A DNA stretch of 21,819 nucleotides from assembly GCA_007135435.1 (NCBI GenBank), contig SLIW01000264.1, positions 1 through 21,819 on the forward strand. The letters run 5' to 3'. This document shows, one piece after another, positions 1 through 7,340 of this stretch. The notes beneath the pieces were generated by a model. That model was given only the letters and a program-made list of their open reading frames with translations. It had not been told where the DNA came from and ran no database searches. The DNA is from Natronomonas sp. GTDB taxonomy: Archaea > Halobacteriota > Halobacteria > Halobacteriales > Haloarculaceae. The position numbers and the translations under genes were made by a program. Every line of letters begins with the position of its first letter. The stretch's first letter is position 1.

Positions 1-41
1 CGGACCTATGAACGTGCGCCGGCGGGCCATCCGCGCCGGGG
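1..41. repeat. Direct repeat copy A (41 bp, inside DUF547 gene)
   Basis: Bases 1-41 match bases 579-619 exactly. The first mismatch is at 42 (c) versus 620 (g). Copy A touches the window edge, so the true repeat may extend further left. It encodes internal residues of the DUF547 protein. Confidence 0.95.
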
Positions 42-505
42 CGATCACGGTCGCCGGCGTCGAGCTAAGCCTCGACGACATCGAGCACGGGATCCTCCGC
101 AATGGTCGCTCGAAGTACGGCCTCGGCTACCTCCCGCGGCTCGCGCGGACCGGTCTCGGGCAGGCATACCGCCTCGCGGTCGACCCCCGGATCCACTTCG
201 CCCTCAACTGCGGAGCGGCGAGCTGTCCGGCGATCCTGGCCTACGAGCCGGCGAACGTCGACGACGCGCTGGACGAGGCGACCCGGCGCTCCCTCGACGA
301 GACGGTCGAGTACGACCCCGACCGGGATCGCGTGCGACTTCCGAGGGTCTGTCTGTGGTTCGTCGGGGACTTCGGCGGCCCCGGGGGGCTCCGGGCGTTC
401 CTCCGGAGGTTCGACCAGATCCCCGCGGACGCGTCGCCGTCGCTCCGGTTCCACGGCTACGACTGGACCAGGGCACCGCGGAAGTTCGCCCGCGACCCGG
501 AGTGA
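2..505 (+). CDS. DUF547 family protein, 5' end cut by window edge
   Basis: The frame is open from the left edge of the window, and the visible part carries the DUF547 core. Counting from the first in-frame Met at 8, residues 14-31 read ITVAGVELSLDDIEHGIL, followed by HFALNCGAASCPAI (residues 63-76), the family hallmark with Cys68 and Cys73. The usual N-terminal part of the family, including its Trp/Asn-rich motif, is missing, so I take the gene to begin upstream of the window and not at the ATG at 8. The biochemical role of DUF547 proteins is unknown to me. The C-terminal end, with the Leu-rich FLRRFDQIP and a short basic tail, looks intact. The first 41 bases recur after the gene at 579-619. 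Family assignment is confident; function is not. Confidence 0.85.
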   Translation, partial: GPMNVRRRAIRAGAITVAGVELSLDDIEHGILRNGRSKYGLGYLPRLARTGLGQAYRLAVDPRIHFALNCGAASCPAILAYEPANVDDALDEATRRSLDETVEYDPDRDRVRLPRVCLWFVGDFGGPGGLRAFLRRFDQIPADASPSLRFHGYDWTRAPRKFARDPE

Positions 506-578
506 CGGCGGAGAGTCCACCCGCGGACGACGGAGCTGGGACCACGATCGCCACGGGTGACGTAACGGCGGCAGCGGT

Positions 579-619
579 CGGACCTATGAACGTGCGCCGG
601 CGGGCCATCCGCGCCGGGG
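579..619. repeat. Direct repeat copy B (41 bp, intergenic)
   Basis: Exact second copy of bases 1-41, lying 73 bases after the DUF547 stop and ending just before the TATA box of the next gene. It looks like a duplicated fragment of the DUF547 coding sequence left in the intergenic gap. Confidence 0.95.
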
Positions 620-627
620 GTTTATCC
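620..627 (+). promoter_or_regulatory. TATA box for the CoA-binding protein gene
   Basis: TTTATC at 621-626 is centred about 27 bases before the ATG at 651, the spacing expected for a leaderless archaeal transcript starting at or next to the start codon. Copy B of the 41-bp repeat directly abuts it. Confidence 0.6.
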
Positions 628-650
628 CGGTCCCATGCCTCGACCGAGAC

Positions 651-1058
651 ATGCCCGTCGAGAGCAAGGCGGAGCTCCGGGACGTCCTCGGACTCGAGAC
701 GTTCGCCGTCGTGGGCTGTTCGTCGACGCCGACCAAGGACGCCCACCGCATCCCGAAGTTCATGCTGGAGCGCGGCTACGATATCGTGCCGGTGAACCCC
801 AACGCCGACGAGATCTTCGGCAGGGAACCATACGACCGCCTCGCGGACGTCGCAGAGGAGATCGACGTGGTGAACGTCTTCCGACCAAGCGACGAGGTGA
901 GCGGCATCGTCGACGCGGTGCTCGAGCGCGACGACGTCGACACCGTCTGGACGCAGCTCGGGATCCGGGACCCCGATGCGGGCCGGCGCGTCGAGGATAG
1001 CGGGCGCCGCTACGTCGAGGACCGCTGTCTGAAGGTGGAGTACAATCGGTTGATGTAG
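651..1058 (+). CDS. CoA-binding (Rossmann-fold) protein, YccU/CoA_binding_2 type
   Basis: A 135-residue single-domain protein whose whole length matches the small CoA-binding family related to the succinyl-CoA synthetase alpha N-terminus. Residues 17-27 (TFAVVGCSSTP) form the nucleotide-binding strand and loop. KDAHRIPKFMLERGY (29-43) and IVPVNP (45-50) are typical family blocks, and VNVFRPSDEV (74-83) and VWTQLGI fit the second half of the fold. The family is known to bind CoA in vitro, but its physiological partner is not established. The ATG at 651 was chosen because a TATA box sits 27 bases upstream and the family N-terminus begins there. It appears monocistronic; the downstream gene runs on the other strand. 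Confidence 0.9.
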   Translation: MPVESKAELRDVLGLETFAVVGCSSTPTKDAHRIPKFMLERGYDIVPVNPNADEIFGREPYDRLADVAEEIDVVNVFRPSDEVSGIVDAVLERDDVDTVWTQLGIRDPDAGRRVEDSGRRYVEDRCLKVEYNRLM

Positions 1059-1232
1059 GCGCCGGTCGGTCGACAGGCGATGGGGACCGGACCGCTGCGC
1101 GGCTGTTCTCGTCGAGGCCGGCTCGTCCAGGGAGGACGGCAGGAAGGAATCCTGAGGGACCGATACCTGGCGGTGCCCCACGTGAGGTAGGCGACGTTCG
1201 GTGCCAAACTCGGGTCGCCGTCGCGATAACAG

Positions 1233-1625
1233 TCAGGCGCCGTCGCCGGGTTCGGCCTGCTGGACCGCCCCGTCTTCGCCATCGCCACTCCCATCGCCGT
1301 CACCGTCCCCATCTGCCGCCGCGTCTCCCACATCGCCGGCCGTCGCGTCCCCGGCGTCGGCCTCCGTGACCGCCGGTTCTGCCTCCTCGATCGCCACCTC
1401 GGTGAGGATCGCGTCGACGTCGAGCCCGCGGTCGTGGGCGAGCGCCTCGAGGAGGGCGGCCTGCTGGTCGACCCTGTTCTCGAGGGTCGCGACCCGTTCG
1501 TTCGTGTCCCCGACCGTCTCGCGAACCTCGAGGATCTGCTCGCGGAGCTCGTTCATCTTGCCGTACAGCTCCTCGCCCATGTCGGCGACCTTCTGGAGCT
1601 TCCTGGTCGCGCCTCCGAGTCCCAT
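1233..1625 (-). CDS. Haloarchaeal coiled-coil protein (DUF5798-like)
   Basis: 130 residues starting MGLGGATRKLQKVADMGEEL, the characteristic opening of a small haloarchaea-specific family I recall as DUF5798. The frame is open upstream to 1751, but that extension is Arg/Pro/Gly-rich and unlike a protein, so the ATG at 1625 is chosen. Residues about 10-65 form a heptad-like coiled coil (ELYGKMNELREQILEVRETV and onward). From about residue 90 the tail is an acidic Gly/Asp/Ala low-complexity stretch. No catalytic motif, membrane segment or signal is visible and the function is unknown. A stable hairpin (1628-1647) lies just before the start codon. The neighbouring membrane-protein gene is divergent. 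Confidence 0.8.
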   Translation of the reverse strand: MGLGGATRKLQKVADMGEELYGKMNELREQILEVRETVGDTNERVATLENRVDQQAALLEALAHDRGLDVDAILTEVAIEEAEPAVTEADAGDATAGDVGDAAADGDGDGDGSGDGEDGAVQQAEPGDGA

Positions 1626-1627
1626 GT

Positions 1628-1647
1628 CCCCGCGTTCGGCCGCGGGG
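1628..1647 (-). other. Hairpin abutting the start of the DUF5798-like gene
   Basis: CCCCGCG (1628-1634) and CGCGGGG (1641-1647) form a perfect 7-bp stem with a 6-base loop, two bases upstream of the minus-strand ATG at 1625. If transcribed it would occlude the start region. No clear TATA box was found further upstream. Confidence 0.4.
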
Positions 1648-1829
1648 CCCCTGTGCCTTGCGGTGTCCGACGGGGTGTCCCGGGCAGTCCGTCCTCCGGC
1701 AGAGTCAGGCCAACGAACACCGCCGGGGTCGGCTGATCCAAACGACGGCACGTGGCCCGGGACAACTATGTCCCACCGAACTGGTCAGATTCCGCCGCGA
1801 CTTTGCGCCTGCGGGCCGTATTCGACGAT

Positions 1830-3176
1830 ATGCCCCCGGGACAGGCGGCGAACGACGAGGACGAGGACGAGGACGACGAAAACGAGGTGAACGAGGGCGA
1901 GGTGAACGAGGGCGAGGAGAACCAAACCCGGGAGGGAGATGAGGGCGCGGACGAGGCGGTCGAGCGGCTCCGGTCGGCCGCCGGCGACGGGGACGCGACG
2001 CTCGGGCCGGTCGTGCGGCTCCGGGAGTGGCTGTTCATCGATGGCGATCGGCTGTCGGTCACGCTCGTCTTCACGACCGCCGTCTTCGCCCTGCTCGTCG
2101 GCATGGAGTCTATCGGGGTGATCGCCTACGTCAACGAGGACTCCGTGACCCGGATGGCCGGCGGCATGATCGCCGGGTCGCTCTCGCTCGTCACGCTCGT
2201 GGTCTCGATCAACCAGCTCATCCTCTCGTACGAGTTCACGGCGGTCGGCGAGTTCCGCGAACGCCTCGCGAGCATCATGGACCACCGGCGCGATATCGAG
2301 GCGCAGACGGCCGTCGCGGCGAGCCCGGCCGAACCCACGGCCATCCTCGAGCTCCTCCTGACCGCCATCCGGGATCACGCTGACGCCCTCCAGAAATCGG
2401 TCGGGGCCGCTGCGGGCGCCGACCCCGGGGGCGGGGGTCGAGACAGTGAGCGGGACCGGGAGGCCCGCGAGCTCGTCGCCGCCTACGCCGACGAGGTGGA
2501 GGCGAACGCGAGCCGGCTGGACGAGACGCTCGACGACGCGGGCTTCGGAAGCTTCCAGGCGCTGTCGGCGGCCATCAGGTACGGCGAGGACTGGCAGCTC
2601 TACGCCGCCAGGCAACTCCGCAACCGGTACGCCGAGACGCTACCTGACGACGCGGTGGCGGCGCTGGACGATCTCGTGGAGACCCTCGAGCTGTTCACCG
2701 TGGCCGAAGAGAGCTTCAAGACGACGTACCTGCAGCGCGAGTTGACGCGGTTCTCCCAGCTCACCATCTTCGTCGGCATCCCGGCGGTGACCGCGGCCTT
2801 CGTCCTCGGCTTCATGTACGCCGACACGACCGGTTCGGCGATTCCCCCGGCGTACCTCTCCATCGTGACCCCCGCGCTCGCGGCCGTCGTGCTCGCCCCG
2901 CTGATGCTCCTCGGGGCGTTCATCCTCCGGACCGCGACGGTCAGCCGCCGGACCGCCTCGATCGGCCCGCTCCAGCCCAGCAAGGAGCCCGACGAGGGCC
3001 CGTTCGACGTCACCTACGGCGAACGGGCCGGGCAAGCAGGCGAGGACGAGGAGGACGGCGAGGAGGGCGAGGACGACGAAGACGAAGAGTACCGCGAGGA
3101 CGACGAAGACGAGGAGACAGCCGAGAGTGCTGCGGGCGTTCGGCCAGACGAGCGCTCGGGAAGCGGAGGGACGTAA
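1830..3176 (+). CDS. Acidic four-helix membrane protein, unknown function
   Basis: About 448 residues from the ATG at 1830; a GTG at 1752 in the same frame would add 26 residues, and the start is undecided. The order is: an acidic Glu/Asp/Asn-rich N-terminus; a pair of hydrophobic helices (from LSVTLVFTTAVFALLVGM, then IAGSLSLVTLVVSINQLIL); a soluble helical region of about 180 residues with FRERLASIMDHRRDIE, probably cytoplasmic; a second pair of helices (LTIFVGIPAVTAAFVLGFMY and IVTPALAAVVLAPLMLLGAF); and a very acidic C-terminal tail of Asp/Glu runs. The 2+2 helix arrangement around a soluble core resembles some ion-channel-like families, but I see no diagnostic motif and name none. The acidic tails fit a halophile. 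A probable terminator follows at 3213-3229. Confidence 0.8.
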   Translation: MPPGQAANDEDEDEDDENEVNEGEVNEGEENQTREGDEGADEAVERLRSAAGDGDATLGPVVRLREWLFIDGDRLSVTLVFTTAVFALLVGMESIGVIAYVNEDSVTRMAGGMIAGSLSLVTLVVSINQLILSYEFTAVGEFRERLASIMDHRRDIEAQTAVAASPAEPTAILELLLTAIRDHADALQKSVGAAAGADPGGGGRDSERDREARELVAAYADEVEANASRLDETLDDAGFGSFQALSAAIRYGEDWQLYAARQLRNRYAETLPDDAVAALDDLVETLELFTVAEESFKTTYLQRELTRFSQLTIFVGIPAVTAAFVLGFMYADTTGSAIPPAYLSIVTPALAAVVLAPLMLLGAFILRTATVSRRTASIGPLQPSKEPDEGPFDVTYGERAGQAGEDEEDGEEGEDDEDEEYREDDEDEETAESAAGVRPDERSGSGGT

Positions 3177-3212
3177 CACCACCACGCGCCAAAGGACGCA
3201 ATCGCTCAGATC

Positions 3213-3229
3213 GAAGACGGGCGTCTTTA
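3213..3229 (+). terminator. Short hairpin followed by TTT after the membrane-protein gene
   Basis: AAGAC (3214-3218) pairs with GTCTT (3223-3227) around a GGGC loop, followed by T residues, 38 bases after the stop codon at 3176. It is a modest stem and a candidate only. Confidence 0.35.
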
Positions 3230-3328
3230 CGACCACGGGACCGACACAGCCACGGTCTCGAGAATACCGAGAACGCCGTGGACGGTCGAGTGCCCAGGCT
3301 ATGAACGTGAAGACCGCGATGAATGAGT

Positions 3329-3634
3329 GGACGCCGGGGGTTGCCTGGCCGTTCCAGCGCGGGGAGTCCCGCGTGCCTCCTCCACCCCGCGACCCTGCGG
3401 GCGACAGCTGTCCACGGGTCCGCTGCTCACTTCCGTGCCTGACGGATTGCCCGTGGTTAACTGCGCCCGAACGTCCCTGCAGACGCCGGCGCGCAGACCG
3501 CTGCCCTCGCAGGACGAGGCTTCGACGTTGGCTTGCGGGGCCCGCACTGGGTGGGCCAGACGCACCCCGGGTTCGGTCCCCCCTGAAGACCATAGCGGGG
3601 GTGACGAGCGGGGCCTAGCCGCCCGACCTAGTCC
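3329..3634 (-). ncRNA. ffs: Signal recognition particle 7S RNA (archaeal type)
   Basis: Read on the minus strand, the segment contains the SRP RNA helix 8 signature. CCACGGG (3456-3450) and CCCGTGG (3418-3412) form the closing helix. Inside it are GTCAGG, a CAC-GGAA-GTG tetraloop hairpin (around 3434) and AGCAGC, the SRP54-binding internal loops. A TTTAAG box at 3662-3657 predicts transcription from about 3634, where the RNA would start GGAC; GTCC at 3332-3329 can pair with it to close the terminal helix. The resulting ~306 nt is close to the length I recall for the Halobacterium 7S RNA. The RNA scaffolds SRP19 and SRP54 for co-translational membrane targeting. End positions are inferred to within several bases. 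It is divergent from crtD. Confidence 0.9.
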
Positions 3635-3656
3635 ACCTCCAGGTAGACCGCTCCGG

Positions 3657-3662
3657 CTTAAA
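3657..3662 (-). promoter_or_regulatory. TATA box of the SRP RNA gene
   Basis: On the minus strand TTTAAG at 3662-3657 is centred about 25 bases before the predicted RNA 5' end at 3634. It is a canonical archaeal TATA box. Confidence 0.75.
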
Positions 3663-3771
3663 GGCCTTTCGTCGTCAGCGGCGGGCCCAGTCGAGCGCAG
3701 TCGTGCGGTTGTTTGCCTCCGCGATGGTGGCGGCCGTCGCTCGGTACCGAACCTGGGGAGCGACCCCTGGT

Positions 3772-3815
3772 GGACGCCAACACGTCCCCGTCTGGACACC
3801 TGCACGTCCCCGTCT
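3772..3815. repeat. Two tandem 22-bp units upstream of crtD
   Basis: Units 3772-3793 and 3794-3815 match at 19 of 22 positions. The shared 13-bp core CACGTCCCCGTCT occurs at 3781-3793 and 3803-3815. The array ends 23 bases before the crtD TATA-like box, and the 22-bp step is about two helical turns, so it could be a paired protein-binding site. Confidence 0.8.
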
Positions 3816-3838
3816 ATGGTAACCTCCCACACAGGCGG

Positions 3839-3844
3839 TTTGAA
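3839..3844 (+). promoter_or_regulatory. TATA-like box of crtD
   Basis: TTTGAA centred about 28 bases before the ATG at 3870. The spacing suits a leaderless transcript for the crtD-lyeJ-cruF operon. Confidence 0.5.
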
Positions 3845-3869
3845 GAAGCTCCTGGCCCCATACTCCAGT

Positions 3870-5369
3870 ATGGCCACAGCCCCGTCGGTCGTCGTGGTCG
3901 GCTCCGGGTTCGGCGGCCTCTCGACCGCCTGCTACCTCGCCGACGCCGGCCTCGAGGTCACGGTGCTCGAGAAGAACGAGCAGCTCGGCGGGCGTGCCTC
4001 TCGGCTCACCCTCGACGGCTTCGCGTTCGACATGGGGCCGTCGTGGTACCTCATGCCGGACGTCTTCGAGCGGTTCTTCGGGCACTTCGACCGCTCGCCC
4101 GGCGACTTCTACGACCTCGAGCACCTCGACCCCCACTACCGGATCTTCTTCAAGGACGGCGACCGGGTCGACGTCGGGGCCGACCGCGATCGGATGCGGG
4201 AGGTGTTCGAGACCTACGAGCCCGGCGGCGGCGAGGCCCTCGACCGCTACCTCGAGACGGCCGCCCAGCACTACGAGATCGCGATGCGGGACTTCGTCTA
4301 CACGGATCGCCCGCGCCTGCGCGACTGGGTCGACCCGGCGGTCCTCCGGGCCGCACCGGTCGGCCTGCAGCTCCTCGGGACGATGGACGGTCACGTGGCG
4401 GACTACTTCGACCACCCGAAGCTCCGCCAGGTCATGCAGTACTCGCTGGTCTTCCTCGGCGGGGCGCCGGCGAACACCCCCGCGCTGTACAACATGATGA
4501 GCCACGTGGACTTCGCGCTCGGCGTCCACTACCCCGACGACGGGATGCGGTCGGTCGTCGACGCCTGCGTCGACCTCGGCAGCGAGCTCGGGGTGACCTA
4601 CGTCACCGACGCGGAGGTGACCGAGATCGTCAACCGCCGGGAGGGGTTCGCCGTGGAGACGACGGCAGACGACCGCCACGGGGAGGTCCGCGCCGACTAC
4701 GTCGTCAGCGACGCCGACTACCCACACACCGAACAGGAGCTACTCCCCGAACACGAACGACAGTACGACGCCGACTACTGGGACTCGCGGACCTACGCGC
4801 CGTCGGCGTTCCTGCTGTACCTGGGCGTCGAGGGCGACCTCGAACCGCTGGCCCACCACACGCTCGTCCTCCCGGGCAACTGGGACCGCCACTTCGAGCA
4901 GATCTTCGACGACCCCGCCTGGCCGGACGACCCCGCCTACTACCTCTGTGCGCCCTCGGAGACCGACGACGACGTCGCCCCGGCGGGCCACTCGAACCTC
5001 TTCGCGCTGGTACCGGTGGCGCCGGGCCTCGACGACGACCCGGAGGTGCGCACGTGGTACCGCGACCTGATCCTGGACGATATCGCCGCCCACACGGGTG
5101 CCGACCTGCGCGACCGGATCGTCGTCGAGGAGGTGTTCACGGTCTCGGAGTTCGCCGAGCGGTACAACAGCCGCCGGGGGACGGCGCTGGGGCTGGCCCA
5201 CACGCTCCGACAGACCGCGGTGTTCCGGCCCTCGCGGCGCTCGAGCGACTGCCCCGGGCTGTACTTCACCGGCTCGTACACCACGCCCGGCATCGGCGTC
5301 CCGATGTGCCTGGTGAGCGGCGAACACACCGCGGACGCGCTCCTGGCGGATCTGGACGGCGCCGACTGA
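3870..5369 (+). CDS. crtD: Carotenoid desaturase of the bacterioruberin pathway (CrtD/CrtI family)
   Basis: A 499-residue FAD-dependent desaturase. Residues 7-16 (VVVVGSGFGG) form the dinucleotide-binding GxGxxG, with Glu34 ending the second strand and LGGRAS (39-44) after it. FDMGPSWYLMPDVFERFF (53-70) is the family substrate-region signature. The C-terminal FAD motif reads LYFTGSYTTPGIGVPMCLVSG. Family enzymes desaturate phytoene (CrtI) or introduce the 3,4-double bond (CrtD). Because it is followed directly by lyeJ and cruF, as in the Haloarcula bacterioruberin cluster, I favour carotenoid 3,4-desaturase; a phytoene desaturase role is possible. The ATG at 3870 is chosen because the N-terminal strand starts there and a TATA-like box is 28 bases upstream; the longer open frame reaches back over the SRP RNA. 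lyeJ follows after 29 bases. Confidence 0.92.
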   Translation: MATAPSVVVVGSGFGGLSTACYLADAGLEVTVLEKNEQLGGRASRLTLDGFAFDMGPSWYLMPDVFERFFGHFDRSPGDFYDLEHLDPHYRIFFKDGDRVDVGADRDRMREVFETYEPGGGEALDRYLETAAQHYEIAMRDFVYTDRPRLRDWVDPAVLRAAPVGLQLLGTMDGHVADYFDHPKLRQVMQYSLVFLGGAPANTPALYNMMSHVDFALGVHYPDDGMRSVVDACVDLGSELGVTYVTDAEVTEIVNRREGFAVETTADDRHGEVRADYVVSDADYPHTEQELLPEHERQYDADYWDSRTYAPSAFLLYLGVEGDLEPLAHHTLVLPGNWDRHFEQIFDDPAWPDDPAYYLCAPSETDDDVAPAGHSNLFALVPVAPGLDDDPEVRTWYRDLILDDIAAHTGADLRDRIVVEEVFTVSEFAERYNSRRGTALGLAHTLRQTAVFRPSRRSSDCPGLYFTGSYTTPGIGVPMCLVSGEHTADALLADLDGAD

Positions 5370-5398
5370 TCGGACGATGAAACGCGCCTGACCCGACC

Positions 5399-6274
5399 AT
5401 GGCCGAGACCCCACCGCGATCCGAACAGGGGAACGGATCGACGGCAGCGCTGGCCTACGTCCTCCGGACCTCCCGGCCGCGCTTCTGGCTGTACCTCGCC
5501 GGGCCCGTGGTGGTCGGGGTGGCCTACGCGGCCGACGACCCGGCCGGCCTGTTCGCGCCGCTCGCCGTGGCGCTGTTCGCGTACTTCCTGGTCCCCGCGA
5601 ACGTGCTGCTGTACGGCGTCAACGACGTCTTCGACGTCGACGTCGACCAGGTGAACCCGAAGAAGGACGACCGCGAGGGCCGCTACCGGGGTGATCGGCT
5701 CGTCCCGGCACTCGTCGCCGTCTGCGCCCTGCTCGGGCTCGCCTTCGTGCCGTTCCTGCCCCCGGTCGGGACCGTGGCCATGCTCGCGTTCCTGGCGCTC
5801 GCGGTGGCCTACAGCGCGCCACCGCTGCGGTTCAAGACCGTCCCGTTCCTCGACTCCCTGACGAACGGCCTCTACGTCCTGCCCGGCGTGGTCGCGTTCG
5901 CCGCCCTCGCCGGTCAGTCGCCCCCCATCCTCGCCGTGGCGGGCGGGTGGCTGTGGGCGATGGCGATGCACACCTTCTCTGCCATCCCCGACATCGTCCC
6001 GGACCGGGAGGCCGGGATCAGGACGACGGCGACGGCCCTCGGCGAGGGACGGACCTACGCCTACTGCGGCGGCGTCTGGCTCGCCGCGTCCGTCGTCTTC
6101 GGCCTGGTCCACCCCTTCTTCGCCGTCGTCCTGGGCGTCTACCCCGTGCTCGTCGCCGGGATCGTCCTCGCCGACGTGGACGTCCACCGGGCGTACTGGT
6201 GGTTCCCCGCGGTCAACACGCTCACCGGGATGGCGCTCACCCTCGGTGGACTCTGGAGGATGGTGCAGCTATGA
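5399..6274 (+). CDS. lyeJ: Lycopene elongase/hydratase, UbiA prenyltransferase family
   Basis: 291 residues with about eight membrane helices. The first Asp motif is NDVFDVDVD (75-83) and the second PDIVPDREAG (197-206), the two Mg-diphosphate-binding sites of UbiA enzymes. PRFWLYLAGP (27-36) and the AYSAPPLRFK block (138-146) are typical of the haloarchaeal lycopene elongase branch. The characterised enzyme transfers C5 dimethylallyl units to both ends of lycopene and adds water at C1/C2, giving C50 precursors of bacterioruberin. Its place between crtD and cruF supports that role over menaquinone or ether-lipid UbiA enzymes. Its stop overlaps an ATG (ATGA at 6271-6274) that opens a 39-codon frame leading into cruF. 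Confidence 0.92.
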   Translation: MAETPPRSEQGNGSTAALAYVLRTSRPRFWLYLAGPVVVGVAYAADDPAGLFAPLAVALFAYFLVPANVLLYGVNDVFDVDVDQVNPKKDDREGRYRGDRLVPALVAVCALLGLAFVPFLPPVGTVAMLAFLALAVAYSAPPLRFKTVPFLDSLTNGLYVLPGVVAFAALAGQSPPILAVAGGWLWAMAMHTFSAIPDIVPDREAGIRTTATALGEGRTYAYCGGVWLAASVVFGLVHPFFAVVLGVYPVLVAGIVLADVDVHRAYWWFPAVNTLTGMALTLGGLWRMVQL

Positions 6275-6390
6275 GTCGGGGACGGGTTCGAGGCATGGGC
6301 GGGGTCCCGACGAGGGGAGACACTCGAGCAGGGCACCGGTGGCACTGGGGTCCCCCCGACCCCGGCCCAGCGAGAGGTGATCCGCCGTGA
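6271..6390 (+). CDS. Possible 39-residue linker ORF coupling lyeJ to cruF
   Basis: The frame starts at an ATGA overlap with the lyeJ stop and ends with a TGA that overlaps the cruF start as GTGA. It thus bridges the whole lyeJ-cruF gap with no untranslated base. The product would be Gly/Arg/Pro-rich with no recognisable domain and is probably not functional as a protein. Its value may be to carry ribosomes to cruF. In a GC-rich genome such a frame could arise by chance, so this is a weak gene call. Confidence 0.3.
   Translation: MSRGRVRGMGGVPTRGDTRAGHRWHWGPPDPGPARGDPP
6374..6382 (+). promoter_or_regulatory. Strong Shine-Dalgarno for cruF
   Basis: GAGGTGATC is fully complementary to the 3' end of archaeal 16S rRNA and lies 4 bases before the GTG at 6387. 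It fixes the cruF start and is unusual here, where most genes look leaderless. Confidence 0.75.
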
Positions 6391-7214
6391 GCGACCTGGA
6401 GTACGACCGCCGTCGACGGTTGCAGCTCCGGCTCGACGAGGTGGTCCGGGACAACCGGTTCACCATCGCCGTGGTCTTCCCGGCCGTCGGCGGGGTCACC
6501 CTCCTCGCCTCCGCGTGGGGGCTGCTGCCGGCGCCCCTCGCGTTCAACCCCTACCTGCTGCTGTTCGGCGTGGCGGTGATGCGCCTGCCGCTGATCGCCG
6601 GGATCGCCCCGCTGGTCACCCGCCGGGCGGCCGTCGGCCTGGCGCTGCTCTGTCTGTACACCTGGGCGATCGAGTGGATCGGCGTCCGCACCGGCTATCC
6701 CTACGGCGAGTTCGGCTACGGGGTCGACCTGGGGCCGATGCTCCTCGGGGAGGTCCCCGCGGCGCTCCCCCTGTTCTTCGTCCCCATCGTCGCCAACGCC
6801 TACCTCCTGTGTCTGCTCCTGCTCGGCTCACGCGCTCGCTCGGCTGCACTCCGGGTCCCGGTCGCCGTCGTCGCCGTCGTCGGGATGGACCTCGTGCTCG
6901 ACCCGGCCGCCGTCTCGATCGGCTTCTGGGCGTACGAGGCCGGGGGGGCGTACTACGGTGTGCCCTGGACGAACTACGCGGGCTGGGTGCTCTCGGCGAC
7001 CGTCGCCGTCGTCCTCCTGGACCTGTCGTTCGAACGGGCCGGGCTCCTTGACCGGCTGGCCGAGTGCGGGTTCATGCTCGACGACCTCGTGAGCTTCGTC
7101 ATCCTCTGGGGGATCGTCAACGCCGCCTTCGGCAACTGGCTCCCGCTCGGTCTGGCACTCGTCTACGGCTACGGCCTCTGGCGGACCGACCGCTTCGACT
7201 TCCCGACGCGGTGA
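6387..7214 (+). CDS. cruF: Bisanhydrobacterioruberin hydratase (carotenoid hydratase, CruF family)
   Basis: 275 residues, about seven hydrophobic helices, matching the CruF/DUF422 carotenoid hydratase family. Family blocks are IEWIGVRTGYPYGEFGYG (95-112), with Glu96 likely at the active site; MDLVLDPAAVSIGFWAYE (167-184), with Asp168 and Asp172; and YYGVPWTNYAGW (189-200). In the C50 pathway CruF adds water to the terminal C5 units of bisanhydrobacterioruberin to give bacterioruberin, the red membrane carotenoid. The GTG start is supported by the Shine-Dalgarno at 6374-6382 and by the family N-terminus (DNRFTIAVVFPAVG, 22-35). It is the last gene of the crtD operon; the regulator gene begins 126 bases later with its own promoter. 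Confidence 0.92.
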   Translation: MSDLEYDRRRRLQLRLDEVVRDNRFTIAVVFPAVGGVTLLASAWGLLPAPLAFNPYLLLFGVAVMRLPLIAGIAPLVTRRAAVGLALLCLYTWAIEWIGVRTGYPYGEFGYGVDLGPMLLGEVPAALPLFFVPIVANAYLLCLLLLGSRARSAALRVPVAVVAVVGMDLVLDPAAVSIGFWAYEAGGAYYGVPWTNYAGWVLSATVAVVLLDLSFERAGLLDRLAECGFMLDDLVSFVILWGIVNAAFGNWLPLGLALVYGYGLWRTDRFDFPTR

Positions 7215-7310
7215 CGGCGGAGGAATCAACTCCACGCGCCTGTAGAGAGCCAACCGAGGATCGCACCCCGCCGATAGCCAATCGTCGACCATCGACCGCA
7301 GACCCACGAG

Positions 7311-7316
7311 ATACAT
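7311..7316 (+). promoter_or_regulatory. TATA-like box of the Bat-like regulator
   Basis: ATACAT centred about 27 bases before the ATG at 7341, consistent with a leaderless transcript separate from the crtD operon. Confidence 0.45.
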
Positions 7317-7340
7317 GGTCGTCGACCGGGTAGGCGGGGT

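Noticed and set aside
3327..3869. Upstream extension of the crtD frame
   Set aside because: It runs antisense through the SRP RNA and gives Pro/Arg-rich sequence; the FAD-binding strand begins right after the ATG at 3870.
4940..6187. Minus-strand frame antisense to crtD and lyeJ
   Set aside because: No domain or membrane pattern, and both plus-strand genes are clear family members.
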